Assembly (NCBI GenBank): GCA_963925545.1 | Contig: CAWUSA010000004.1 | Span: 53,154 to 117,153 of the forward strand | Direction of reading: 5' to 3' | DNA from: TMED14 sp963925545 | Lineage (GTDB): Bacteria > Bacteroidota > Bacteroidia > Flavobacteriales > Schleiferiaceae | DNA length: 64,000 nucleotides | In this document: positions 8,588 through 15,815 of the stretch, one piece after another | How the letters are laid out: every line of letters starts with the position of its first letter | How positions within the stretch are numbered: position 1 is the first letter of the stretch | Position numbers and translations under genes: made by a program | The notes under the pieces: generated by a model | Databases searched by the model: none | What the model saw: only the letters and a program-made list of their open reading frames with translations | What the model was told of the DNA's origin: nothing

Positions 8588-9268
8588 TTGCGACTCCTTT
8601 GCAGCATGTCAATCTTACCCTGGACCACATGCCGCATGCTCTCTTTGCTCTGTTTATCTGTCGGCTTGTTCGCACAACCACGCATGGACCCCAACCAACT
8701 CTGCCATCCCATCAAAGGATGGGCAATAACGGGCAGCCACATGGGCTACCCGCCAGGCATACAAAACCTTCGTGTAAGCTGGCAAGGAGATGCCATGGAT
8801 GCTTACCTCGGTGCCATGGCCTTGACCAACCAATGGCAAGCAGGCATTGCCAGCCACGTGCAACTCACGGGCAATCAACAACTGACCATGGGGCTTCATT
8901 GGTATGCGCAAGCACTGCACTTGCACAGCCACTGGGTGCTGAAAAGCAAGCAGATCACCTGGCATGCACAGTGGTTGATGCGGGGCAACATGAACCATGC
9001 ATCCTTGACCAGCAGCAGCAGGATGCCCTCTGGATGGCGAGTCATCATTGCATCAGCCATTCAAGCCAACCAACAAGGCCTTTGGACCGTGGGTGTCGCC
9101 AGCGACAACGGGCCCTTGCTGGGCTTGTACGGCTCGTCCAATGGGCAATGGGTCAGCGCATGGCAATGGGACGCATGGCGACTGGACATTGGCTTTTCCT
9201 TTTGGGGGCCATGGTCTTCTGTGGACTACCTGCCAGGGCTCAGCAACACAAGCAAGCGAGTCCCCTGA
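8588..9268 (+). CDS. Predicted exported protein, possible small outer-membrane barrel
   Basis: No family recognised. The N-terminus contains a signal-like segment (MLSLLCLSVGLFAQ) that would be cleaved before QPRMD; in-frame ATGs at 8606 and 8636 are alternative starts. The mature part alternates polar and aromatic residues (WHAQWLMRG, WTVGVASD, LGLYGSSNGQWVSAWQWD), as expected for beta strands of an outer-membrane protein. It is divergent from the sensor kinase gene. Its last 94 bases overlap, in another frame, the signal peptide of the next gene, so either the overlap is genuine or the C-terminal end given here is not the whole story. Confidence 0.6.
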   Translation: MRLLCSMSILPWTTCRMLSLLCLSVGLFAQPRMDPNQLCHPIKGWAITGSHMGYPPGIQNLRVSWQGDAMDAYLGAMALTNQWQAGIASHVQLTGNQQLTMGLHWYAQALHLHSHWVLKSKQITWHAQWLMRGNMNHASLTSSSRMPSGWRVIIASAIQANQQGLWTVGVASDNGPLLGLYGSSNGQWVSAWQWDAWRLDIGFSFWGPWSSVDYLPGLSNTSKRVP

Positions 9269-10494
9269 GTGAAGCCTGCTTCCAGCGTTACATTCAGCTC
9301 CACCCTAATCACCACTTCAACCAAAGGGACTCCGTGGAGGCCCTTTTAACATCCTGGCAAGATCAGCCCTTGTACATCGGCGCTTGGCCCATCGATCGCT
9401 ACGTAGACATTCCCTTCCTTTCTCCCTGGTCCGCCTTCAAGCTGGGGGCATTTGTTGCACAAATGGGTCTACCCACTGACGCCCTCGCATGGCTTGCTAT
9501 GGAGATGGACAGCCTAGAAATCGCTGGCATGCAGGGCCTTTTTAGTACAAGAAGGGGGCGGCGTGAGTTTGAAAACCCAAGCCATCGGCTCATTGGCTTT
9601 TCTTGGTCAACGGCATCAGGCTTATGGCCACTGATTGCTTACGATGCTTGGCGAATAGGTCGCCAATTGCAATGGCCTGGCCTTGTCAGACTGGGCCCTG
9701 ATGCATCCTTTGCACTTCAGACTGACCCATGGATCTTTTCACGCAGCACCCATGGCGTCCTGCATGCCTCATGGTCCAATCAAACCCATACTTGGGGCCT
9801 GTTTCATGGCTTAGAACAAATGGGCTGGCAGCATCAATTGCGCAACCAAACATTCATCCTCAGCCATTGGGGCGACAAACAAGGGCTGGCAGGAGGGCAG
9901 CTCACCGTTTTGCTTCGAGGCCCCTTGCTCTTCAGACTTGCTGGGGAGCGGCCGCATATTAGCCTGCCATTGATCGACAGCCCCTGGCGCAGAACGCAAC
10001 GACCGGGCATGGATCTGACAATCCCCTATTGGGGTGGTGACCTTCAGCTGTGGCATCGACCTGGACGCGGAGGCATTCGATGGCAAAGTCAACGGTTCAA
10101 CCTGCAATGGCAGCAATCTGAAGGCCAGCAAAGTCTGAGCCTCCAAAACCTTCACCCAGATGGCAGCGCACAAATCATACTTGGGGACCTATCCGGTGCT
10201 TCCCTAGCATTGCACAGGCATTGGTCCGCGTGGAGACTGCAAAGTGCAGCTGGGTATTTGAGTGGGCATGCCAGCAAAATGTGGCATGGGGATCCCTTGG
10301 GAATGCGGTCAGCTGGTTACTACCTGCAAATAGGCTTGACACATCAAGGCTTGATCAAAGGCAAAATAGTGGCTCGATTCAGGCCCAGTGGATGGTCTGG
10401 ACGGCTGGTTATTCAAGTGGACTTGAACAAGGCCTTCCATTCAGACCAAAAATCAGGAAAGCTCTTACTCACTGATGACTCGCCCGTGATTTGA
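9175..10494 (+). CDS. Predicted envelope protein, HHH-like N-terminus plus barrel-like C-terminus
   Basis: 439 residues from the ATG at 9175, chosen because MATGHWLFLLGAMVFCGLPARAQ forms a signal peptide. Everything upstream in this frame is antisense-looking and is rejected as coding. Residues about 40-120 (PLYIGAWPIDRYVDIPFLSP, MGLPTDALAWLAMEMDSLE) resemble, loosely and without the usual glycines, the helix-hairpin-helix front of a Bacteroidota family that continues into an outer-membrane barrel. The remainder is rich in W, Q and H with strand-like alternation. The gene overlaps the preceding one by 94 bases and the convergent aroA by 82 bases. No function can be assigned. Confidence 0.6.
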   Translation: MATGHWLFLLGAMVFCGLPARAQQHKQASPLSEACFQRYIQLHPNHHFNQRDSVEALLTSWQDQPLYIGAWPIDRYVDIPFLSPWSAFKLGAFVAQMGLPTDALAWLAMEMDSLEIAGMQGLFSTRRGRREFENPSHRLIGFSWSTASGLWPLIAYDAWRIGRQLQWPGLVRLGPDASFALQTDPWIFSRSTHGVLHASWSNQTHTWGLFHGLEQMGWQHQLRNQTFILSHWGDKQGLAGGQLTVLLRGPLLFRLAGERPHISLPLIDSPWRRTQRPGMDLTIPYWGGDLQLWHRPGRGGIRWQSQRFNLQWQQSEGQQSLSLQNLHPDGSAQIILGDLSGASLALHRHWSAWRLQSAAGYLSGHASKMWHGDPLGMRSAGYYLQIGLTHQGLIKGKIVARFRPSGWSGRLVIQVDLNKAFHSDQKSGKLLLTDDSPVI

Positions 10495-11504
10495 AGGGGT
10501 TGAACCAAGGACATCAAGGCCCATGCAAAGGCCATGCGATGGTCGCCCGACGCATCCACAGACAAGCTCTGATCGGACGGCTGCCACTCCCTGGCATCCA
10601 AAGCAATGGTTTCAATTCCCACATCAGCCATCACATTGAGTTGCTTTAACGCATCCTTCAAGGCCCTCATGCGGTCAATTTCTTTGCCCATCAAGGTTGA
10701 CAAGCCTGAGAACTGCGCCTCCACCCCCAATGCCACCGAGGCCATCACCAAAGGCTGTGCAAGATCTGGTTGCTCGCGCAAATCCAAGTCCCACAGCATC
10801 TGTGGCTTGCCAGGGTGTATCACCAAGCTGTTTGATTCTTGGGTTACTCGGAAACCAAGCATCAGTCCCCAATCAATCCATGCAGCATCCCCCTGCAGGC
10901 TGTCTGCATTTAGGTTCAAGCGCAATGTCTTGCCCTCAATCACTGCTGCTAAGGCAAAAACAATGGCTGAACTCCAATCGGGTTCAGGCGGCCAAGTTTC
11001 AGGATTCACCCATTGCGACATCTGCACGTAAGGCAAGCTCACCATGTCGCTCATGTCAGGTAAAATCAAGGGCTCAGCCATCCGCGGCTCAATCAAGAGC
11101 AAAGCCGAGGCAAATTGTGATGACACATTCATGGCCATGTCTATGTGCCCACCAGACAGCGGTTGGCCTGCAATTTGCCAGCCATGATCGACACGATGCA
11201 GGCTAGCACCCATTTGCTTCAATGCACTGACTAAGGGTTCAATGGGACGCCGCAACAGACGCTGACTACCGGTCAATAAGATGTGCTTACCTGGCATGGA
11301 AGCCCAATAAGCCATCCCAAACCTGAATGCGGTGCCAGCCTCCCCAGCTTGAGCCACCTCTGTGGCTGTCAAGACCCTGTGCATGGCTTGTATATCCTCC
11401 GACCAGGTCTTATCAGGCGCTGGCAATGGCATGGCCATCACAGCGCGTTTGACCATGATTCTGTTAGCTAAGCTCTTAGACCACGGCAGCTTAGGATGCC
11501 ACAT
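10413..11504 (-). CDS. aroA: 3-phosphoshikimate 1-carboxyvinyltransferase (EPSP synthase)
   Basis: Sixth step of the shikimate pathway: transfers enolpyruvate from PEP to shikimate 3-phosphate. At 363 residues it is short; about 400-430 is usual. Active-site motifs are nevertheless present: WSKSLANR near the N-terminus, GEAGTAFRF, LTGSQRLLRRPIEPL, NVSSQFASALLL, EQPDLAQPLVM with the catalytic aspartate, KEIDRMRAL and GDHRMAFA, then SVSKSFPDFW near the C-terminus. The start overlaps the end of aroB by 14 bases, so they form an aroB-aroA operon. The 3' end overlaps the convergent envelope-protein gene by 82 bases. Confidence 0.9.
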   Translation of the reverse strand: MWHPKLPWSKSLANRIMVKRAVMAMPLPAPDKTWSEDIQAMHRVLTATEVAQAGEAGTAFRFGMAYWASMPGKHILLTGSQRLLRRPIEPLVSALKQMGASLHRVDHGWQIAGQPLSGGHIDMAMNVSSQFASALLLIEPRMAEPLILPDMSDMVSLPYVQMSQWVNPETWPPEPDWSSAIVFALAAVIEGKTLRLNLNADSLQGDAAWIDWGLMLGFRVTQESNSLVIHPGKPQMLWDLDLREQPDLAQPLVMASVALGVEAQFSGLSTLMGKEIDRMRALKDALKQLNVMADVGIETIALDAREWQPSDQSLSVDASGDHRMAFAWALMSLVQPLQITGESSVSKSFPDFWSEWKALFKST

Positions 11505-12537
11505 GATGTGCTATGGCTGAGTGAACATCCTTTGCTTGAACCTCTGTCATAGCAATGCCTTTGCCAATGCCAACTGAAAGGGAAAGCATCACCTTGGATT
11601 TTGACCGTTTTTTATCAGACTGCAGCGCTTCCCACAACCCGTCAGTGAAGGTGCAGCGTGGCCAGTGTCGATCAAGCACAGCATGGATGGCCGCCACATC
11701 GTCAGGATCAATCAATGCAAGATGTTCAGCCATGGCAACCTCTATCCATAGGCCTGCTGCCACAGCATCACCGTGTGAAACCTGACCCTGAGAGACCGTT
11801 TCTATGGCATGTGCCAAGCCATGACCAAGGTTCAAAGCTTTGCGGGAATCGCTGTTCTCAAATGGGTCGGCCGTGACCGCTTGGATCTTAACCTGAGCCG
11901 CCATATCAATCATTGATCCACTGTCGCGCAAATGGGTAAGGCCTTGCACAGACTCCCAAAATTTTCCGCCGGACAGGATGGCATGTTTAACCACCTCAGC
12001 AAAGCCCGCCCTGAATTGCTCATCAGGCAAGGTGCTTAGGAACCCAGGCCAAATGGCCACATAGGCCGATTCAAGAAAGCAGCCTGCTAAATTTTTCACG
12101 CCAAAGACATTGACACCATGCTTGCCACCAATGCCTGCGTCCACCATGCCTAACAAACTGGTAGGCATGCTTACATGGGCGATGCCACGCATGAAGGTAG
12201 AAGCTAACATGCCACCCAAATCCGTGACCACACCGCCACCTAGTGAAATCAACAAAGACTGCCTGTCTGCCCCCGTTTCTAAAAGGGACATCCAGCATTG
12301 CTCAACGATGGCCATGCTTTTCGTTTCCTCACCAGGATCAACCTCCAACACCTCACATTGAGCAAGCGCAGGAACTTGTGACATGAGCTCTGGCAAGCAA
12401 TGCGTCAATGTGTTGCTGTCAACCAAGACATGCACCGTTGAAAAGGGTTCATCCAGCTGATCCAACCATTGCTGAAAATCAGCCAATACATGCTCGCCCA
12501 ATCTAACAGGCCCGAAGAAGAAATTGTCCCATTGCAT
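11491..12537 (-). CDS. aroB: 3-dehydroquinate synthase
   Basis: NAD- and metal-dependent cyclisation of DAHP to 3-dehydroquinate, second step of the shikimate pathway. It has 348 residues. Motifs are SLGGGVVTDLGGMLASTFMRG (NAD-binding), MPTSLLGMVDAGIGGKHGVN, AGFAEVVKHAIL with metal ligands and catalytic residues, and LNLGHGLAHAIE with the metal-binding histidines. It is first in the operon with aroA. A cAACTTTG element ends four bases before its ATG. Confidence 0.96.
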   Translation of the reverse strand: MQWDNFFFGPVRLGEHVLADFQQWLDQLDEPFSTVHVLVDSNTLTHCLPELMSQVPALAQCEVLEVDPGEETKSMAIVEQCWMSLLETGADRQSLLISLGGGVVTDLGGMLASTFMRGIAHVSMPTSLLGMVDAGIGGKHGVNVFGVKNLAGCFLESAYVAIWPGFLSTLPDEQFRAGFAEVVKHAILSGGKFWESVQGLTHLRDSGSMIDMAAQVKIQAVTADPFENSDSRKALNLGHGLAHAIETVSQGQVSHGDAVAAGLWIEVAMAEHLALIDPDDVAAIHAVLDRHWPRCTFTDGLWEALQSDKKRSKSKVMLSLSVGIGKGIAMTEVQAKDVHSAIAHHVAS

Positions 12538-12541
12538 GGCA

Positions 12542-12549
12542 CAAAGTTG
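12542..12549 (-). promoter_or_regulatory. Candidate -7 element for aroB
   Basis: The minus strand reads CAACTTTG (nAnnTTTG), ending four bases before the aroB ATG at 12537. The spacing equals that at several other genes of this window. Confidence 0.35.
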
Positions 12550-12573
12550 CCACTTTTTAGAAGGGCAGCGCAG

Positions 12574-12581
12574 TATATTTG
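12574..12581 (+). promoter_or_regulatory. -7 element for proline dehydrogenase
   Basis: TATATTTG is an exact TAnnTTTG match, 18 bases before the ATG at 12600. It occupies the gap between the divergent aroB and proline dehydrogenase genes. Confidence 0.45.
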
Positions 12582-12599
12582 AACCAAGTATTTTTCAGC

Positions 12600-13793
12600 A
12601 TGGCCTTGGATTTTCAAAACACCCAGATAGCCTTCGCCTCCAAGCGAAGCAATGACCTCCGGCAAAGCGCCCTTTTGTTTCGGTTGATGGCCAACCCAAA
12701 ATTGGTGGCATTGAGCCAACAACTCACCCGCATCGCTTTCTGGCTTCACCTACCCGTTAATGGGCTGATCAAATCCACCGTTTTCAAACAGTTCTGTGGC
12801 GGGGAATCTGTGATTAGCTCCATCCCCGCGGCAAGGGTTTTGTGGCAACAAGGTGTCGGCGCTATTCTAGACTATTCCGTGGAGGGTCAAGCAAGCGAAA
12901 TGGCTTTTGAAGCATCCGCAAACACCATCATGGAGACCATTCAATTGGCTTCCGTGGAAGAAGGCGTGCCCTTGTCTGTGTTTAAAATGACCGGCTTAGC
13001 CAGTGCAGATTTGCTGTGCAAAGTCAGTTCACAAGAGGCCCTCAATGCAAAGGAAATTCAGCAATGGCAAGCAGTCAAGCAACGCGTGAATCGCATCACG
13101 CAACTGGCTGAAGACCTGGATGTCCCCTTGATGGTTGATGCCGAGGAATCCTGGATTCAGGATGCCATTGATCAATTGGTGCAAGAAGCCATGAAGGCTC
13201 ACAACCGAAACAAGGTCATCATCATGAACACCATACAATGCTACCGAATGGGCCGCGTGGAGTACCTCAAACAAGCCCTTGACCATGCAGCTCAGAACGG
13301 CATCCATTACGGGGCGAAGTTGGTGCGTGGTGCCTACATGGAAAAGGAACGGAAACGAGCCAAATCCATGGGATACCCTTCGCCTATTCAGCCAGACAAA
13401 GCTGGATCTGACAAAGAGTTCAATGACTGCACACAAGTCATGCTTGATGCAATTGGCACCGCAAAGAAACCGGGAAAGGCAGCCTTGGTGATTGCCTCAC
13501 ACAATGAATCAAGCAACGCATTGTGCGTGCAAAGCTTGGAAGATCGTGGGTGGAAACCTGGCCAGGCACCTGTTTGGTTTGCTCAGCTCTATGGCATGAG
13601 TGACCACCTCAGCTTCAATTTGGCCGCGGCCCATCACCCAGTGGTCAAGTACCTGCCTTTTGGTCCCGTGAAAAAAGTGATGCCCTACCTCTTTCGACGG
13701 GCAGAAGAAAATACCAGCATCAAGGGCCAAACAGGCCGTGAACTGCGGTTGATTCAACAAGAATTGCGGCGTCGATCAATCGACAAGTCCTAG
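12600..13793 (+). CDS. Proline dehydrogenase
   Basis: FAD-dependent oxidation of proline to pyrroline-5-carboxylate. 397 residues from the ATG, giving MALDFQNTQIAFASKR; an in-frame TTG at 12579 is less likely. The TIM-barrel core shows LMVDAEESWIQ, NTIQCYRM, AKLVRGAYMEKER, ASHNESS, LYGMSDHLS and the C-terminal YLPFGPVKKVMPYLFRRAEEN with flavin- and substrate-binding arginines. It is a single-domain enzyme, not the fused PutA; the P5C dehydrogenase is not in the window. The last 18 bases overlap the convergent gene. Confidence 0.94.
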   Translation: MALDFQNTQIAFASKRSNDLRQSALLFRLMANPKLVALSQQLTRIAFWLHLPVNGLIKSTVFKQFCGGESVISSIPAARVLWQQGVGAILDYSVEGQASEMAFEASANTIMETIQLASVEEGVPLSVFKMTGLASADLLCKVSSQEALNAKEIQQWQAVKQRVNRITQLAEDLDVPLMVDAEESWIQDAIDQLVQEAMKAHNRNKVIIMNTIQCYRMGRVEYLKQALDHAAQNGIHYGAKLVRGAYMEKERKRAKSMGYPSPIQPDKAGSDKEFNDCTQVMLDAIGTAKKPGKAALVIASHNESSNALCVQSLEDRGWKPGQAPVWFAQLYGMSDHLSFNLAAAHHPVVKYLPFGPVKKVMPYLFRRAEENTSIKGQTGRELRLIQQELRRRSIDKS

Positions 13794-14165
13794 CTCTAAC
13801 ATAACCACAGAGTCACCCCTGACCTCAAACAAGGCATCCATGGGTTCATCCTTCCATGTGAGCTCAATGCGGTACCTGGGGTAAGCCACGTCATGCCTTG
13901 TGCTGGTGAGCGATTTAGAAAAATCCACATCGCCACGCAACAGAAAAGCGCCCAACAGATTGCTATCACCCTGGTAGTTTACTTGCCACGCTGATAAGGC
14001 TTCACCTTCTGCATGCCAAGATTTGCGATGCAAGTCAGCCAATACCCGTTGATTGGGGAAATAGGTGCACTGAATATCTCTATCTCCAAAGAAAAAATAC
14101 GAGATAGCGATTCCAAGCACCAAGCCAACAGCGTAGCGGGTGAATCGTTCAAAAAATGTTGTCAT
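13776..14165 (-). CDS. DUF4258-like membrane-anchored protein
   Basis: 129 residues. One N-terminal hydrophobic segment (about residues 11-26) precedes a soluble part. The pattern CTYFPNQRVLADL, then RGDVDFSKS, then a closing strand GDSVVMLELGL matches my memory of a flavobacterial family carrying DUF4258; the link was not verified by search. The start codon overlaps the ald stop region by four bases, so it is probably co-transcribed with ald and tsaE. Function unknown. Its 3' end overlaps proline dehydrogenase by 18 bases. Confidence 0.7.
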   Translation of the reverse strand: MTTFFERFTRYAVGLVLGIAISYFFFGDRDIQCTYFPNQRVLADLHRKSWHAEGEALSAWQVNYQGDSNLLGAFLLRGDVDFSKSLTSTRHDVAYPRYRIELTWKDEPMDALFEVRGDSVVMLELGLVD

Positions 14166-15349
14166 ACCAGGAGACTCAAGGGTGTTGAAGGAAGGTTAAA
14201 TCGGTCTGCCATGTCCTGATCTGTAAGGGTTCCATGAAATGCATAGACTGAAGGTCGAAGGTTGTCATTGAGCCGAAGTGCCTGACCCAAGCCCCCCATG
14301 TTGGCAATCTCATGGCAGAGCGGTGAAGTCAAGTTATTCAAGGCAAAGGAAGCGGTCCTGGCTACCCGAGAGGTGATGTTTGGCACACAAAAGTGCACCA
14401 CTTGGTGGCGGGTGTACACGGGCGCATCCCAGGTGGTCACTTCCGAAGTTTCAAAGCATCCACCGTGATCGATACTGATGTCCACAATGAGGGATCGGGG
14501 TTTCATTTTCATGACCATGTCCTCAGATACTACAACCGGGGTTCTTCCTTGAATAGGTCTCATAGCTGCAATGGCTACATCACAGCGCGCAAGGGCTTTC
14601 GCAAGAATTTGTGGCTGCAAAGTACAGGTGTAAATTCCCTGCCCGACTTGATCGGTCAAGGCCTTGATTCGTGTCAACGATGCATCAAACACCTTGACAG
14701 ATGCCCCCATGGCTGTCGCCAATTTTGCGGCAACGGTTCCCACCGTACCCGCACCAATGATGACCACGTCTGTTGGTGGCACGCCTGTGATACCTCCCAT
14801 GACATAGCCCTTGCCATCAGACCAGGTTGAAAGGTACTCCATGGCCACAGTGATGGCCTGATTGCCAGCAATTTCAGCCATGCTTCGGATGAATGGGGCT
14901 CTGCCCTGTTTATCCTTGATGCCGCCATAGGAAATAGCTGTCATCTGCTTGTCTACCATGGCTTGTAAGTAGGCCTTGGTGAGCATGTTTGGCTGCAGCA
15001 CAGAAAAAAGAATTTGCTTACCTGGCATTAAGGTCAACTCATCTTTTGATGGGGGCTCAACCTTGAGCAACATGGGGCATTGAAAGACCGTTTGCCGGTC
15101 ATCTGCAATCTGTGCGCCAGCCTCTGAATAGGCATGATCGCTGTACCTGGCTGCCATGCCTGCTCCCCGTTCCACAATCAATTCATGACCCTGTGACACA
15201 AGCATGTGAACACCTTCCGGGGTGATGGCTACTCGATTTTCAGCCAATGACGTCTCCAAGGGAACGCCAATTTTCATGGAATGGTAAGACTGTTTGGTCA
15301 ACAATCGCTCTTCTTGGGTTGCGTATGTGTGTTCTGCTTGCATGCTCAT
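14162..15349 (-). CDS. ald: Alanine dehydrogenase
   Basis: NAD-dependent interconversion of alanine and pyruvate plus ammonia. It has 395 residues, with an N-terminal extension of about 25 residues before MKIGVPLET, as is common in Bacteroidota members. Motifs are ENRVAITPEGV, MLLKVEPPSKDE with the substrate-binding lysine, the Rossmann stretch VVIIGAGTVGTVAAKLA, and IVDISIDHGGCFETS. It overlaps tsaE upstream and the DUF4258-like gene downstream by four bases each, giving the order tsaE-ald-DUF4258. Confidence 0.93.
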   Translation of the reverse strand: MSMQAEHTYATQEERLLTKQSYHSMKIGVPLETSLAENRVAITPEGVHMLVSQGHELIVERGAGMAARYSDHAYSEAGAQIADDRQTVFQCPMLLKVEPPSKDELTLMPGKQILFSVLQPNMLTKAYLQAMVDKQMTAISYGGIKDKQGRAPFIRSMAEIAGNQAITVAMEYLSTWSDGKGYVMGGITGVPPTDVVIIGAGTVGTVAAKLATAMGASVKVFDASLTRIKALTDQVGQGIYTCTLQPQILAKALARCDVAIAAMRPIQGRTPVVVSEDMVMKMKPRSLIVDISIDHGGCFETSEVTTWDAPVYTRHQVVHFCVPNITSRVARTASFALNNLTSPLCHEIANMGGLGQALRLNDNLRPSVYAFHGTLTDQDMADRFNLPSTPLSLLV

Positions 15350-15774
15350 GATTGGCTAAGGGTCACCTTTCTCGCGCCATCCTCTAGGACGAGAATGGAC
15401 ACAGTGACCACGTTTTCAGGCATCAAGGTCGGGATTTTATCCGACCATTCCATCCAACAGGGCTGACCTGATGCAAAATAATCAGACAAACCCAGATTTT
15501 CAGCTTCAGATTCGTTGTCCAATCGGTAAAAGTCAAAGTGATGTACAATGCCAATGCTTGGAACCACATAATCATGACACAAAGCATACGTTGGACTGGA
15601 ACCCCGGTCCAAGGAACCTAGGGCTTTCAACCAATGGGTGATAGCAGTTGTCTTTCCCGCCCCCATTTCACCTTCGATAGCAACCAGGCCAAGCAATGAA
15701 TCAGATAGACGCATTGCCCACCCTTCCCATTCGCTGGGGTCATGCATCAAACTAACATCAAGTACTTGGCTCAT
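15346..15774 (-). CDS. tsaE: tRNA threonylcarbamoyladenosine biosynthesis protein TsaE
   Basis: ATPase required for t6A modification of tRNAs decoding ANN codons, acting with TsaB and TsaD. It has 142 residues. The P-loop GEMGAGKTTAI is near residue 40, followed by SSPTYALCHDY and the VHHFDFYRLDNESEAENLG block containing the family's conserved acidic residues, then CWMEWSDKIP. It is the first gene of the tsaE-ald operon. TAATTTCG ends four bases before its ATG. Confidence 0.94.
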   Translation of the reverse strand: MSQVLDVSLMHDPSEWEGWAMRLSDSLLGLVAIEGEMGAGKTTAITHWLKALGSLDRGSSPTYALCHDYVVPSIGIVHHFDFYRLDNESEAENLGLSDYFASGQPCWMEWSDKIPTLMPENVVTVSILVLEDGARKVTLSQS

Positions 15775-15778
15775 AGAG

Positions 15779-15786
15779 CGAAATTA
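15779..15786 (-). promoter_or_regulatory. Candidate -7 element for tsaE
   Basis: The minus strand reads TAATTTCG, one mismatch from TAnnTTTG, ending four bases before the tsaE ATG at 15774. Confidence 0.35.
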
Positions 15787-15815
15787 GTCCAGAAGTTGTG
15801 GTTTGCCGATTTGAG

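Noticed and set aside
8575..9174. N-terminal 200 codons of the long plus-strand frame ending at 10494
   Set aside because: The region codes for the exported protein at 8588-9268 in another frame. The rejected part is low-complexity, rich in His, Gln, Pro and Cys, and has no signal peptide before the ATG at 9175.
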